DNA from: an uncultured Peptoniphilus sp.
GTDB taxonomy: Bacteria; Bacillota; Clostridia; Tissierellales; Peptoniphilaceae
Assembly: GCF_946222045.1 (NCBI RefSeq)
Contig: NZ_CAMILN010000014.1
Span: 1 to 38,659, forward strand
Reading direction: 5' to 3'
Length of the DNA: 38,659 bases
This document shows positions 7,435 through 15,207 of the stretch, in pieces. The position numbers were made by a program, and so were the translations under genes. The notes beneath the pieces are model-generated. The model saw only the letters and a list, made by a program, of their open reading frames with translations. It did no database searches and was not told the origin of the DNA. How positions within the stretch are numbered: the stretch's first letter is position 1; every line of letters starts with the position of its first letter.

Positions 7435-8712
7435 ATGGACTACATAGAATCAGTAAAATGGCTTGAAAATAGAAATATACCTCTTGGAGAATTTACAACA
7501 GATAATATTAAGGCTCTCTTAGATATTTTTGATAGGCCTCAAGATAAATTAAAAATTATTCACATTACAGGGACTAATGGCAAGGGATCAGTTGCAAGTT
7601 TCATCACTAATGCCTTAATAGAAAATAATTATTCAGTGGGCAAGTTCACATCTCCTTATATAACAAATATTCGTGAAGAAATAGAAGTTAATAGGGATAT
7701 CATAAGCGAAGAAGAATTTGCAAAAATTGCCAGCAAAGTTAGAAAAGAAGTTGAAGGACTTGATAAGAAGAAAATTTTTGTAAGTGGTTTTGAAATTTTA
7801 ACTTCAATTGCCTATATTTACTTTGCAAGAAAAAATTTAGACTTTGCAGTAATGGAAGTTGGCATGGGAGGAAGAGTTGACGCGACAAATGTAATGGCAA
7901 AATCTATCCCTGTCTTTTGTCACATTGCACTTGACCATGCAAACATCTTGGGAGACACATTAGAAAAGATTGCTCGTGAAAAGGGTGGAATTATTAAAGA
8001 AAATTCTCATGTATTTTCTTATCCTCAAGCTGGAGAAGCAAGACTTGAGTTAAAGAAAATTTCAAGAGAAAAATCTTCTAGCTTTAGTGAATTTTCTTTA
8101 GAGGAAGTGGAGATAATTTCTTCTAACGAGTTTGGCAATAAATTCAACTTTAGAGATTATAAAGATGTTGAGATTTCTCTTATTGGAGACCATCAAGCCT
8201 TTAATGCGGCACTTTCACTTATGGTCCTAGATTATTTAAAGGAAGACTACAAATTAGATGAAGAAAAGATAAAAGATGGACTAAAGAAGGCAGAAAATAT
8301 TGGAAGGACAGAATGTCTATCAAGAGACCCTCTTATAGTAGTTGATGGATCACACAACTTGGACTCCATTGAGGGAATAGAAAAAAGTATAAAGAAATTT
8401 AACTATAACAAATTGATTCTTGGTTTCTCCCTTTTAAAGGACAAGGACCACAAACATATCTTGGAAAAGATTGAGGGACTTGCAGATAAGATTGTCTTGA
8501 CAGAAATCGACAACGATAGATTTACTGACCTAGCTTCTTTAGAAAAAGAATTTAAAGAAATTTCAAGTAAAGAAATCTTTGCAATCAAGGACAGGGAAGA
8601 GGCAGTAGAAAAAACTCTAGAACTTGCAGGAGAAGGTGATATGATTCTCTGGTGTGGATCCCTTTATCTAATTAAGGATATAAGAAAAATAATTTTGGAA
8701 AAAATATCTTGA
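7435..8712 (+). CDS. folC: FolC, folylpolyglutamate/dihydrofolate synthase
   Basis: FolC ligates glutamate to dihydropteroate and/or extends the polyglutamate tail of folates using ATP. With this start it is 425 aa, typical for the family. It shows the Mur-ligase-type P-loop GTNGKGS (46-52), the MGGRVDATN motif, a conserved LDHANILGDTLEKIAREKGGII segment split over about 170-190, and DGSHN, the usual DGAHN, in the C-terminal domain. I chose ATG 7435, behind AAAGGAAGG, over an in-frame TTG at 7381 because that TTG is part of the promoter -35. No other folate gene lies nearby. The gene is alone between a divergent brnQ and a terminator. Confidence 0.93.
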   Translation: MDYIESVKWLENRNIPLGEFTTDNIKALLDIFDRPQDKLKIIHITGTNGKGSVASFITNALIENNYSVGKFTSPYITNIREEIEVNRDIISEEEFAKIASKVRKEVEGLDKKKIFVSGFEILTSIAYIYFARKNLDFAVMEVGMGGRVDATNVMAKSIPVFCHIALDHANILGDTLEKIAREKGGIIKENSHVFSYPQAGEARLELKKISREKSSSFSEFSLEEVEIISSNEFGNKFNFRDYKDVEISLIGDHQAFNAALSLMVLDYLKEDYKLDEEKIKDGLKKAENIGRTECLSRDPLIVVDGSHNLDSIEGIEKSIKKFNYNKLILGFSLLKDKDHKHILEKIEGLADKIVLTEIDNDRFTDLASLEKEFKEISSKEIFAIKDREEAVEKTLELAGEGDMILWCGSLYLIKDIRKIILEKIS

Positions 8713-8720
8713 ATAAAAAA

Positions 8721-8756
8721 TAAGCCCCTTGATGATGACTCAAGGGGCTTATTTAT
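8721..8756. terminator. strong hairpin terminator after folC
   Basis: A perfect 12-bp stem (8721-8732 with 8740-8751) with a 7-nt loop and a GC core of four C:G pairs. The T-tract is modest on the plus strand and better on the minus strand, so it may end both folC and residual rpmB transcripts. Confidence 0.85.
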
Positions 8757-8791
8757 AAAGTCTCCAAAGGGAGAATATGTATGTCCTAAAT

Positions 8792-8818
8792 AAAAAAAGG
8801 ATCTTAACTAAGACCCTT
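8792..8818 (-). terminator. rpmB terminator
   Basis: On the minus strand AAGGGTCTT pairs with AAGATCCTT through a 4-nt loop with one G-U pair (8797-8818), followed by a run of T. It lies directly after the rpmB stop. Confidence 0.8.
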
Positions 8819-8820
8819 AA

Positions 8821-9012
8821 TTATATAGCTCTTTCTACTTTACCAGATCTTAGGCATCTAGTACATACGTTAATTCTTTTTCTTGATCCATTAACTACAG
8901 CCTTAACTCTTCTAATGTTAGGAGACCAGCTTCTGTTAGAACGAGAGTGAGAGAAAGAAATATTATTTCCGAATGCTTTTTCTTTTCCGCAAATATCACA
9001 TCTTTTAGCCAT
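8821..9012 (-). CDS. rpmB: 50S ribosomal protein L28
   Basis: L28 is a small basic protein of the large ribosomal subunit. The 63-aa sequence begins MAKRCDICGK, keeps SFSHSRSNRSWSPN and ends near VCTRCLRSGKV. The two CxxC pairs (C5/C8, C51/C54) mark the zinc-binding C+ form, which in many Firmicutes coexists with a cysteine-free paralogue used under zinc starvation; none is in this window. AGGAGG precedes the ATG. It is monocistronic, diverging from the asp23-fakA genes, an arrangement common in Firmicutes. Confidence 0.97.
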   Translation of the reverse strand: MAKRCDICGKEKAFGNNISFSHSRSNRSWSPNIRRVKAVVNGSRKRINVCTRCLRSGKVERAI

Positions 9013-9044
9013 AACGCACCTCCTTTAGTTATTAAGCAGACAAT

Positions 9045-9073
9045 ATTTTACCAAAAAAGTCCGCTAAGTGCAA
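9045..9073 (-). promoter_or_regulatory. rpmB promoter
   Basis: On the minus strand TTGCAC (9073-9068) and TAAAAT (9050-9045) are separated by exactly 17 bp, with TGG before the -10. This is a strong sigma-A-type match about 35 bp upstream of the start. Confidence 0.75.
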
Positions 9074-9160
9074 ATATTTTTTCAACATGTATTTATTTTA
9101 CACTAAATTCTAATTTTTTACAAAGGATATTTTGAAAATCTGTTATTATTCTGTGACTTC

Positions 9161-9169
9161 TGATATAAT
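9161..9169 (+). promoter_or_regulatory. promoter of the asp23-fakA operon
   Basis: TGA-TATAAT is a perfect extended -10 roughly 25 bp before the first start codon. No clear -35 is seen 17 bp upstream. Confidence 0.6.
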
Positions 9170-9192
9170 ATATTAGATAAGGAGGTGCCCTC

Positions 9193-9546
9193 ATGCCGGC
9201 AATTATTAATAGAGAACTTGGAAACATTGTAATAGAAGATAGCGTACTTGCTAATATAGCTGGGATTTCAGCTATGGAATCTTACGGAATTGTTGGAATG
9301 GCATCAAAAAATGCCGCAGATGGAATTTTTGAATTATTGAGATTCGAAAATCTTTCAAAGGGAATTGTAGTTAATACTGACGAAAATGAAATTTCTATAG
9401 AGCTTCATGTTATTTTAGAATATGGAGTTAAAATTTCTACTGTTGGTGAAAATATTATAGAGAGAGTAAAGTTTAATATAGAAAATTTAACAGGGCTTGA
9501 AGTTGATAATATTGAGGTCCTTGTAGAAGGTATTAGACTTAAGTAG
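9193..9546 (+). CDS. Asp23/Gls24 family envelope-stress protein (YloU-like)
   Basis: Asp23-family proteins are small cytoplasmic proteins, in staphylococci membrane-anchored by a partner, linked to cell-envelope homeostasis. This 117-aa member has the family pattern GNIVIEDSVLANIAG at the start and ILEYGVKI in the middle, with no signal peptide. GGAGG precedes the ATG. It is followed after 13 bp by fakA, the same order as yloU-yloV in Bacillus, which suggests a role tied to fatty acid kinase or lipid homeostasis; the biochemical role is unknown. A second paralogue lies at 22458-22844, next to nusB. Confidence 0.88.
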   Translation: MPAIINRELGNIVIEDSVLANIAGISAMESYGIVGMASKNAADGIFELLRFENLSKGIVVNTDENEISIELHVILEYGVKISTVGENIIERVKFNIENLTGLEVDNIEVLVEGIRLK

Positions 9547-9559
9547 TGGAGGTAAGATT

Positions 9560-11221
9560 TTGGAAATAAATAAAATTAATGGTCCCCTTTTAAAAGACCT
9601 TTTTAAGGGAGCCGTAAATTATCTAATATCCATGAAGGAGGAGGTCAACGCTCTTAATGTGTTCCCTGTTCCCGATGGAGATACAGGAACTAACATGAGC
9701 CTTACATCAAAATCTGCCTTAAAACAAATTGAAAGCTTAGAGGGAGATTTTACTGCTGGAGATGTTTCAGCTGCCGCGGCTCGTGGTGCTCTTATGGGGG
9801 CCAGGGGAAATAGTGGTGTTATTCTTTCACAACTTCTAAGAGGTTTTTCTGAAGGTCTAGAAGGAATTGATGAGGCAACTACATCAGACCTTGCTCATGC
9901 CTTTAAGAAGGCAAGTGAGACAACTTATAAGGCTGTTATGAAACCAATTGAAGGAACAATTCTTACAGTTGGAAGAGAAACTGCTGACTTTGCCATTAGA
10001 CATTATAAAAAGGCTGAAGATCCAGTTACATTTTTAGAAGATGTAATAGTTGAAGCAAATAAATCTCTTGATAACACACCAAATCAACTTCAAGTTTTAA
10101 AGGAAGCTGGAGTTGTTGATGCAGGTGGTAAGGGTCTTGTTGTTTTACTTGAAGGTGGACTAAAAGTCTTAAAGGGCGAAGACATTGCTGATCAAAGTGA
10201 AGACGAAACTTTAAAGAAAAAGGCACAAAAAGAAGTTCAATTTACAGAAGCAGACACTTCTTTAAAATATGGTTACTGTACTGAATTTATTATAAATACT
10301 GACTACGAAGATATTGACTCTTTTAGAGAAAAAATTGCACCACTTGGCGACTGCCTTTTAGTAGTAGGTGGTGGCGGAAGTCATCTTATAAAGGTTCACG
10401 TTCACACAAATGACCCTGGAATTGTTCTTCAACATGCTTGTGAGCTTGGACTTCTTCAAGATATTAAAATCGATAACATGAGATACCAACACAGGGAAGT
10501 TCTCTTTGACGACGAAGAAGTTGCTGAAGCTAAAAAGAGAGAAGAAGAGGAAGAAATAGAAGAAAAAGACTATTCCTTTATAACAGTTTCCATGGGAGAA
10601 GGAATGACAGAAACCTTTAAATCTCTTGGTGTTGACTTTGTTGTTGCAGGTGGTCAAACTATGAACCCATCAACAGAAGACCTTTTAAAGGGAGTTGATA
10701 AGGTTGGGGGCAAGGTAATCTACCTAATCCCAAATAATAGCAACATAATTTTATCAGCAGAACAAGCAAGAGATATTTCCAACAGGGAAATTATAGTAAT
10801 TCCATCAAAATCTGTTCCACAAGGTATAGCTGCTATGCTTGCTTTCAATGAAGAAGCTTCAAAAGAAGAAAACGAAGAAAACATGATAGAAGCAATAGGA
10901 AGTGTTATTGACGCATCTGTAACTTATGCAGTAAGAGATACCACAATAGCTGGCAAGGAAATCCACAAGGATGACATAATTGGTATTGCATCTAAGGATA
11001 TAATTTCCAGTGGCAAGACTGTTTTTGATGTTGTAACGGAAACTGTTGACAAGCTAATGGACGATGACATTTCTCTTGTGACACTTTTCTATGGAGAAGA
11101 TGTTAAAGAGGAAGATGCAGAAGAAGTTCGTGAAGCTATAGAAGAAAAATATCCAGATATTGATATTGATGTAATAAAGGGTGACCAACCAATTTATTAT
11201 TACATCATATCTCTTGAATAA
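9560..11221 (+). CDS. fakA: FakA, fatty acid kinase ATP-binding subunit (DAK2/DegV-like)
   Basis: FakA phosphorylates fatty acids held by a FakB (DegV-type) binding protein, feeding acyl-phosphate to phospholipid synthesis. The 553-aa protein has the N-terminal DhaL/DAK2 kinase domain (about 5-200) with metal- and ATP-binding PVPDGDTGTNM (36-46, Asp39/Asp41) and ARGARGNSGVILSQ-type loops. A middle domain and a C-terminal DegV-like region follow. The acidic linker rich in Glu around residues 315-335 is notable. Start is TTG behind GGAGG. No fakB is in the window; FakB genes are usually unlinked. The next gene, recG, lies after a terminator hairpin. Confidence 0.92.
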   Translation: MEINKINGPLLKDLFKGAVNYLISMKEEVNALNVFPVPDGDTGTNMSLTSKSALKQIESLEGDFTAGDVSAAAARGALMGARGNSGVILSQLLRGFSEGLEGIDEATTSDLAHAFKKASETTYKAVMKPIEGTILTVGRETADFAIRHYKKAEDPVTFLEDVIVEANKSLDNTPNQLQVLKEAGVVDAGGKGLVVLLEGGLKVLKGEDIADQSEDETLKKKAQKEVQFTEADTSLKYGYCTEFIINTDYEDIDSFREKIAPLGDCLLVVGGGGSHLIKVHVHTNDPGIVLQHACELGLLQDIKIDNMRYQHREVLFDDEEVAEAKKREEEEEIEEKDYSFITVSMGEGMTETFKSLGVDFVVAGGQTMNPSTEDLLKGVDKVGGKVIYLIPNNSNIILSAEQARDISNREIIVIPSKSVPQGIAAMLAFNEEASKEENEENMIEAIGSVIDASVTYAVRDTTIAGKEIHKDDIIGIASKDIISSGKTVFDVVTETVDKLMDDDISLVTLFYGEDVKEEDAEEVREAIEEKYPDIDIDVIKGDQPIYYYIISLE

Positions 11222-11239
11222 ATTTTAGATTATTAATTG

Positions 11240-11267
11240 AGCCCGAAGTTTTGCTTTGGGCTTTTCT
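11240..11267 (+). terminator. terminator between fakA and recG
   Basis: AGCCCGAAG (11240-11248) pairs with CTTTGGGCT (11254-11262), one G-U pair, 5-nt loop, followed by TTTCTT. I see no separate recG promoter in the 30 bp that remain, so some read-through into recG is likely. Confidence 0.75.
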
Positions 11268-11294
11268 TATAGGAAATAAAATTAGGAGATACAT

Positions 11295-13325
11295 ATGAAC
11301 TTAACAGACCCTATAAAGGGCTTAAAAGGAATTGGACCCAAGAGAGCTGAACTCTTTCATAAGTTGGGAATTTATACAATTGGAGACCTCCTCCACTTTT
11401 ATCCCAGAAGATATGAAGATTCTTCAAAAATCACTAGGGTTTCAGAGGCGAGGATTGGCGAGAAGAACACCTTTAAAGTGAGAATACTTTCCAAGCTTCA
11501 AAATAGGAGAATAAGGAAGGGACTTACACTTACAAGCTTTTTGGCTGAAGATGAGTCTGGTGAGATTGAGCTTTCTTTTTTTAATGCCTTCTATTTGCAT
11601 TCTAAGATTTTGCCAGGTAGATACTACCTAGTATATGGTAAAACAGACTACTTTAGAGGAAGGGTGAGTATGTCAAGCCCAGAAATTGAGGAAGCTGACA
11701 AGTTAAAAAAACTGGGCAAGATTTCTCCTATTTACAATTTAACTGAGGGTCTAAACAATTTTGTATTTGAAAAAGTAATTGACCAAGTTATTAATGAAAA
11801 TCTTTTTAGGGAAAACCTGCCAGAAGAAATTCTTGAGAAGTATTCTTTCCTTGGTAAAAACGAAGCCATAAGAGCAATTCATTATCCTAAGTCTAGAAAA
11901 AATTACATACAGGCTAGGGAAAGGCTAATCTATGAAGAGTTATTTTTATTTGAGCTTTCCATCCTAAAAAACAAGGTCCAAAATGAAAGGAGAGAGGCCA
12001 TTAAGTTTCAAATCAAAGATCAAGTTTTTGACTTTATAAATAATCTTCCCTTTAAATTGACAGAGGGCCAAAACACAGTTCTTGAAGAAATCTTTAAGGA
12101 CATGAAAGATGGCAAATCCATAAATAGACTAATCCAGGGTGATGTTGGTAGTGGTAAGACAATTATTGCCATTATAATAATGTATCTTGCCTACCTAAAT
12201 GGTTACCAATCATCAATTATGGCTCCAACAGAAATTTTGGCCAAGCAACACTTTGAATCCTTTATAGAACTATTAGAACCTTTAGGTGTAAAAGTTGGGC
12301 TCTTAATAGGATCCACAAGTAAGAAGGCCAAGAGAGACATCTTGGATAATCTTGAAATGGGTTCTATTGACATCTTAATCGGGACTCATGCACTGATAGA
12401 AGAAAATGTAGTCTTCAAAAAGCTTGGAGTAAACGTAATTGACGAACAACACAGGTTCGGAGTTGTTCAAAGGAACATGCTCCAAAATAAGAATAAGGAT
12501 GCAGCTACAATAGTCATGTCGGCAACACCTATTCCAAGGAGTCTAAGTCTTGTCCTATATGCAGACCTTGACGTCTCCATAATAAAGTCCATGCCCAAGG
12601 GACGAAAGCCAATTAAGACAATTGCCATAAATGAAAATATGCTGGAGAAGTCCTTGGCCTTTATAAAAAAAGAACTTAATGAGGGGAGACAAGCCTATGT
12701 TATCTGCTCTCTCATTGAAGAGAACCAAGACTACGAGAACTTGCAAGCTGTTGAGAAAGTTTATGAAGAACTAAGCCAATACTTTGCTGGTTTTCAAGTT
12801 GGACTTCTTCATGGTAAGATGAAGGCAGACGAAAAAAATCAAATTATGGAGGACTTTGCAGAGAATAAAATTAACCTCCTTGTGTCAACAACTGTTGTTG
12901 AAGTTGGGGTCAATGTACCCAATGCCAGCGTCATAATGATTTATAATGCAGAGAGGTTTGGCCTATCAACCCTCCACCAACTTAGGGGAAGAGTTGGAAG
13001 AGGTGACCAACAATCTTACTGTATTCTTTACAATCTTTCTAAAAGTGAAATATCCTGGGAGAGGATGAAGATAATGACTGATTCCAATGACGGATTTTAT
13101 ATTGCCAACAAGGACTTAGAGCTAAGAGGATTTGGAGATATACTTGGGACTAGACAATCGGGCATGCCAAACCTAAGACTTGCAGACCCCTTCAGGGATG
13201 AAACAATTTTAAAATACGCTGCAGATGACGTGAGAAATATATTAGAAGAGGACCCAAACTTAGAGGGAGAAAAATATTACTACCTAAACAAAGAAATCAC
13301 TGAATTTTATTCGGATTTAAACTAA
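11295..13325 (+). CDS. recG: RecG, ATP-dependent branch-migration helicase
   Basis: RecG remodels stalled forks and Holliday junctions. The 676-aa protein has an N-terminal helix-hairpin segment (LKGIGPKRAELFHKLGI), a wedge/OB domain (about 55-135), Walker A GDVGSGKT (282-289), DEQH box (383-386) and the motif VI block LRGRVGRGDQQS. A C-terminal RecG signature ending in ELRGFGDILGTRQSG follows. AGGAGA precedes the ATG. It lies downstream of fakA as in many Firmicutes (yloV-recG), but without the serine dehydratase genes often found between them. Confidence 0.97.
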   Translation: MNLTDPIKGLKGIGPKRAELFHKLGIYTIGDLLHFYPRRYEDSSKITRVSEARIGEKNTFKVRILSKLQNRRIRKGLTLTSFLAEDESGEIELSFFNAFYLHSKILPGRYYLVYGKTDYFRGRVSMSSPEIEEADKLKKLGKISPIYNLTEGLNNFVFEKVIDQVINENLFRENLPEEILEKYSFLGKNEAIRAIHYPKSRKNYIQARERLIYEELFLFELSILKNKVQNERREAIKFQIKDQVFDFINNLPFKLTEGQNTVLEEIFKDMKDGKSINRLIQGDVGSGKTIIAIIIMYLAYLNGYQSSIMAPTEILAKQHFESFIELLEPLGVKVGLLIGSTSKKAKRDILDNLEMGSIDILIGTHALIEENVVFKKLGVNVIDEQHRFGVVQRNMLQNKNKDAATIVMSATPIPRSLSLVLYADLDVSIIKSMPKGRKPIKTIAINENMLEKSLAFIKKELNEGRQAYVICSLIEENQDYENLQAVEKVYEELSQYFAGFQVGLLHGKMKADEKNQIMEDFAENKINLLVSTTVVEVGVNVPNASVIMIYNAERFGLSTLHQLRGRVGRGDQQSYCILYNLSKSEISWERMKIMTDSNDGFYIANKDLELRGFGDILGTRQSGMPNLRLADPFRDETILKYAADDVRNILEEDPNLEGEKYYYLNKEITEFYSDLN

Positions 13326-13349
13326 TATCTTTTAAAATATCCTTTCTTA

Positions 13350-13358
13350 TGGTAAAAT
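13350..13358 (+). promoter_or_regulatory. extended -10 promoter upstream of rsmD
   Basis: TGG-TAAAAT lies 20 bp before the rsmD start in the 53-bp gap after recG; the -35 region is weak. GGAGG follows at the ribosome site. Confidence 0.5.
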
Positions 13359-13378
13359 GTAACTAATTTGGAGGCTTT

Positions 13379-13945
13379 ATGAGAATAATTTCAGGAAATA
13401 GAAGGGGACTAAAATTAATAGCGCCCAAGGGACTAGATACAAGGCCCACAGAAGACAGGGTTAAGGAATCGGTTTTCAATATCTTGGGACAAAACTTCTT
13501 TGACGTCACAGCCTTGGATTTATTTTGTGGTTCAGGTGCCAATGGAATAGAATTTTTATCTAGGGGAGCAGACAAGGTCTACTTTGTTGACAAATCAAGG
13601 GAAGCCATAGCTTGTGTGAAGAAGAACCTTGATAAGGCAAAGTTAAGTAATCAAGCAATAGTAATGGAAGATCATTTGAACCAGGCTCTAAAGAAATTAG
13701 ATGTAAAGTTTGATTACATCTATATGGATCCACCCTTCGAGAGACGTGATTTATACAAGAAAGCCTTTAAACTGTTAAGAGAAAATAAGATACTAAAGCC
13801 TGACGGAAAGTTGATTGTGGAGTATAATACAGATAAGCCACTAATAATAGGAGAGGGCTTTGTAGAAATAAAAAACAAAAAATATGGAAATACTTCAATT
13901 TCCATATGCGGATGGGATGAAAATGAGAGTAATATATGCGGGTAG
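13379..13945 (+). CDS. rsmD: RsmD, 16S rRNA guanine-N2 methyltransferase
   Basis: RsmD methylates G966 (E. coli numbering) of 16S rRNA in the assembled small subunit. The 188-aa protein starts with the family opening MRIISGNRRGLKL and keeps RPTEDRVKESVFNIL, the SAM loop DLFCGSGANGIEFLSRGA and catalytic DPPF (117-120). It overlaps coaD by about 23 bp; the rsmD-coaD pair is widespread in Firmicutes and suggests translational coupling. GGAGG precedes the ATG. Confidence 0.95.
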   Translation: MRIISGNRRGLKLIAPKGLDTRPTEDRVKESVFNILGQNFFDVTALDLFCGSGANGIEFLSRGADKVYFVDKSREAIACVKKNLDKAKLSNQAIVMEDHLNQALKKLDVKFDYIYMDPPFERRDLYKKAFKLLRENKILKPDGKLIVEYNTDKPLIIGEGFVEIKNKKYGNTSISICGWDENESNICG

Positions 13946-14408
13946 CTTCGACCCCGTGACTAATGGCCATTTAGACATAATAAAAAGAGCAAGGGATATT
14001 TTTGGAGAAGTTATAGTTGCAGTTCTAGACAACACTTCAAAAAAAGGACTCTTCACAGTTGAAGAGAGAAAGAACCTTCTTCATGAAGTTTTAGACGGAA
14101 TGGAGGGGATTGAGATTGATTCCTTTGACGGACTCTTAGTAGAATATGCAAAAAAGAAAAACTGTAAGGTTATAGTTAGGGGACTGAGATCAGCAAATGA
14201 TTACTTTAGTGAATACACCCTGGCTATGGCCAATAAAAATTATAAGGACAGTATAGAAACAGTATTTTTATTGTCATCTAATGAAAATTTATTTGTAAGT
14301 TCATCACTTGCAAAAGAAGTAGCCAACTTTGACGGAGATACAGATTTATTCGTGCCTCCTATTGTAGGAGAAGCTATGAAGAAAAAATTACTTAGGAGGA
14401 AGATATGA
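13923..14408 (+). CDS. coaD: CoaD, phosphopantetheine adenylyltransferase
   Basis: CoaD makes dephospho-CoA from 4'-phosphopantetheine and ATP, the penultimate CoA step. With this start the protein is 161 aa, the usual length. It shows the nucleotidyltransferase motif AGSFDPVTNGH (6-16, HxGH variant TNGH), VRGLRSANDYFSEY and the SSSLAKEVA loop. ATG 13923 is preferred because homologues begin at this point; ATG 13917, two codons upstream, is also possible and an in-frame ATG at 13884 would add 13 unrelated residues. The start lies within rsmD, and the stop overlaps the next gene as ATGA. Confidence 0.95.
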   Translation: MRVIYAGSFDPVTNGHLDIIKRARDIFGEVIVAVLDNTSKKGLFTVEERKNLLHEVLDGMEGIEIDSFDGLLVEYAKKKNCKVIVRGLRSANDYFSEYTLAMANKNYKDSIETVFLLSSNENLFVSSSLAKEVANFDGDTDLFVPPIVGEAMKKKLLRRKI

Positions 14409-14845
14409 ATTTAATTGATTTAGTTGAAGAATTAGAAGATCTTGTGGAAACATCATCACAAATTCCACTTACAAACAAGGTAATGGTTGAAAGGGAAGAG
14501 TTTTTAGAAATTGTTAACGAATTAAAAACACAAATCCCTGGAGAAGTTTCTGAAGCACAAAGAATTGCTCAAGACAAGGACGACATCATTAATGGAGCAC
14601 ATGATGAAGCAGACAAGATTATCTCTGCAGCAAGAGCTCATTCAGAAAAAATTATTGACGAAAACGAACTTGTAAGACAAGCTAATGAAAAAGCAAGTGA
14701 AATTTTAAAATCTGCAAAAGAAGAGTCAACTCAAATAAGAGAAGGCGCAAGGGACTATGCAGATGAGCTACTTGAAAACACACAAGTAAACCTTTCAGAA
14801 ATTATAAAAATGCTTAACGAAAATAGACAAGAGTTAAGAGGATAA
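14405..14845 (+). CDS. coiled-coil protein of unknown function downstream of coaD
   Basis: I do not recognise a specific family. The 146-aa product is acidic and almost entirely helical. From about residue 50 it has long heptad-like runs rich in Ala, Glu, Lys and Asp (for example AHDEADKIISAARAHSEKII and ASEILKSAKEES), resembling the stalk of ATP-synthase subunit b or DivIVA-type proteins. There is no membrane segment. AGGAGG precedes the ATG and the start overlaps the coaD stop by 4 bp, so it is co-translated. Genes of this kind follow coaD in other Clostridia under loose ATPase-like labels. A terminator follows directly. A scaffold or cell-division-related role is only a guess. Confidence 0.8.
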   Translation: MNLIDLVEELEDLVETSSQIPLTNKVMVEREEFLEIVNELKTQIPGEVSEAQRIAQDKDDIINGAHDEADKIISAARAHSEKIIDENELVRQANEKASEILKSAKEESTQIREGARDYADELLENTQVNLSEIIKMLNENRQELRG

Positions 14846-14855
14846 AATCAAGACC

Positions 14856-14886
14856 AAGACCTGAGTCAAAAGCTTAGGTCTTTTTT
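14856..14886 (+). terminator. terminator of the rsmD-coaD operon
   Basis: AAGACCTGAG (14856-14865) pairs with CTTAGGTCTT (14873-14882), one weak pair, 7-nt loop, then six T. Confidence 0.88.
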
Positions 14887-15170
14887 CATGCCTAAAAACT
14901 TTACTTCTATAACTAATATTTAGAGAAATTGATTTTAGTGTTAATGAAAATTAAAATAATAAAAGAAGAGAGGCATAAGAATTAATTTGAGATCAAAAGA
15001 AAATCTCAATTAAAAAAGAAAATCGAAACTGAATAAAAACATGACCTCATATTAAATAGCAAGTTCATATAAAAATAAGAAGTCAAAAATTATTTACATT
15101 TGATATAAGAATACTAAGTCAAAATTTGTTCTCATCTAACAACAAAATATTAGTGTCATTATATCAACTG
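14887..15170. other. AT-rich spacer without genes
   Basis: No reading frame with a ribosome site is seen in either direction. It holds a small hairpin (TTGAGAT 14987-14993 with ATCTCAA 15003-15009) and an imperfect direct repeat beginning AAGTCAAAA at 15080 and 15116 (36 bp apart). Nothing else is recognisable. Confidence 0.6.
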
Positions 15171-15179
15171 TGTTATACT
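15171..15179 (+). promoter_or_regulatory. prfB promoter (extended -10)
   Basis: TGT-TATACT forms an extended -10 about 30 bp upstream of the prfB ATG, with AAAGGAGG between. The -35 hexamer at the usual distance is poor. Confidence 0.65.
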
Positions 15180-15207
15180 AAAATAAGCAATACAAAGGAG
15201 GATTTTT

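Noticed and set aside
14941..15060. Small peptides (13-14 codons) in the spacer before prfB
   Set aside because: No ribosome site and no conserved features; expected by chance.
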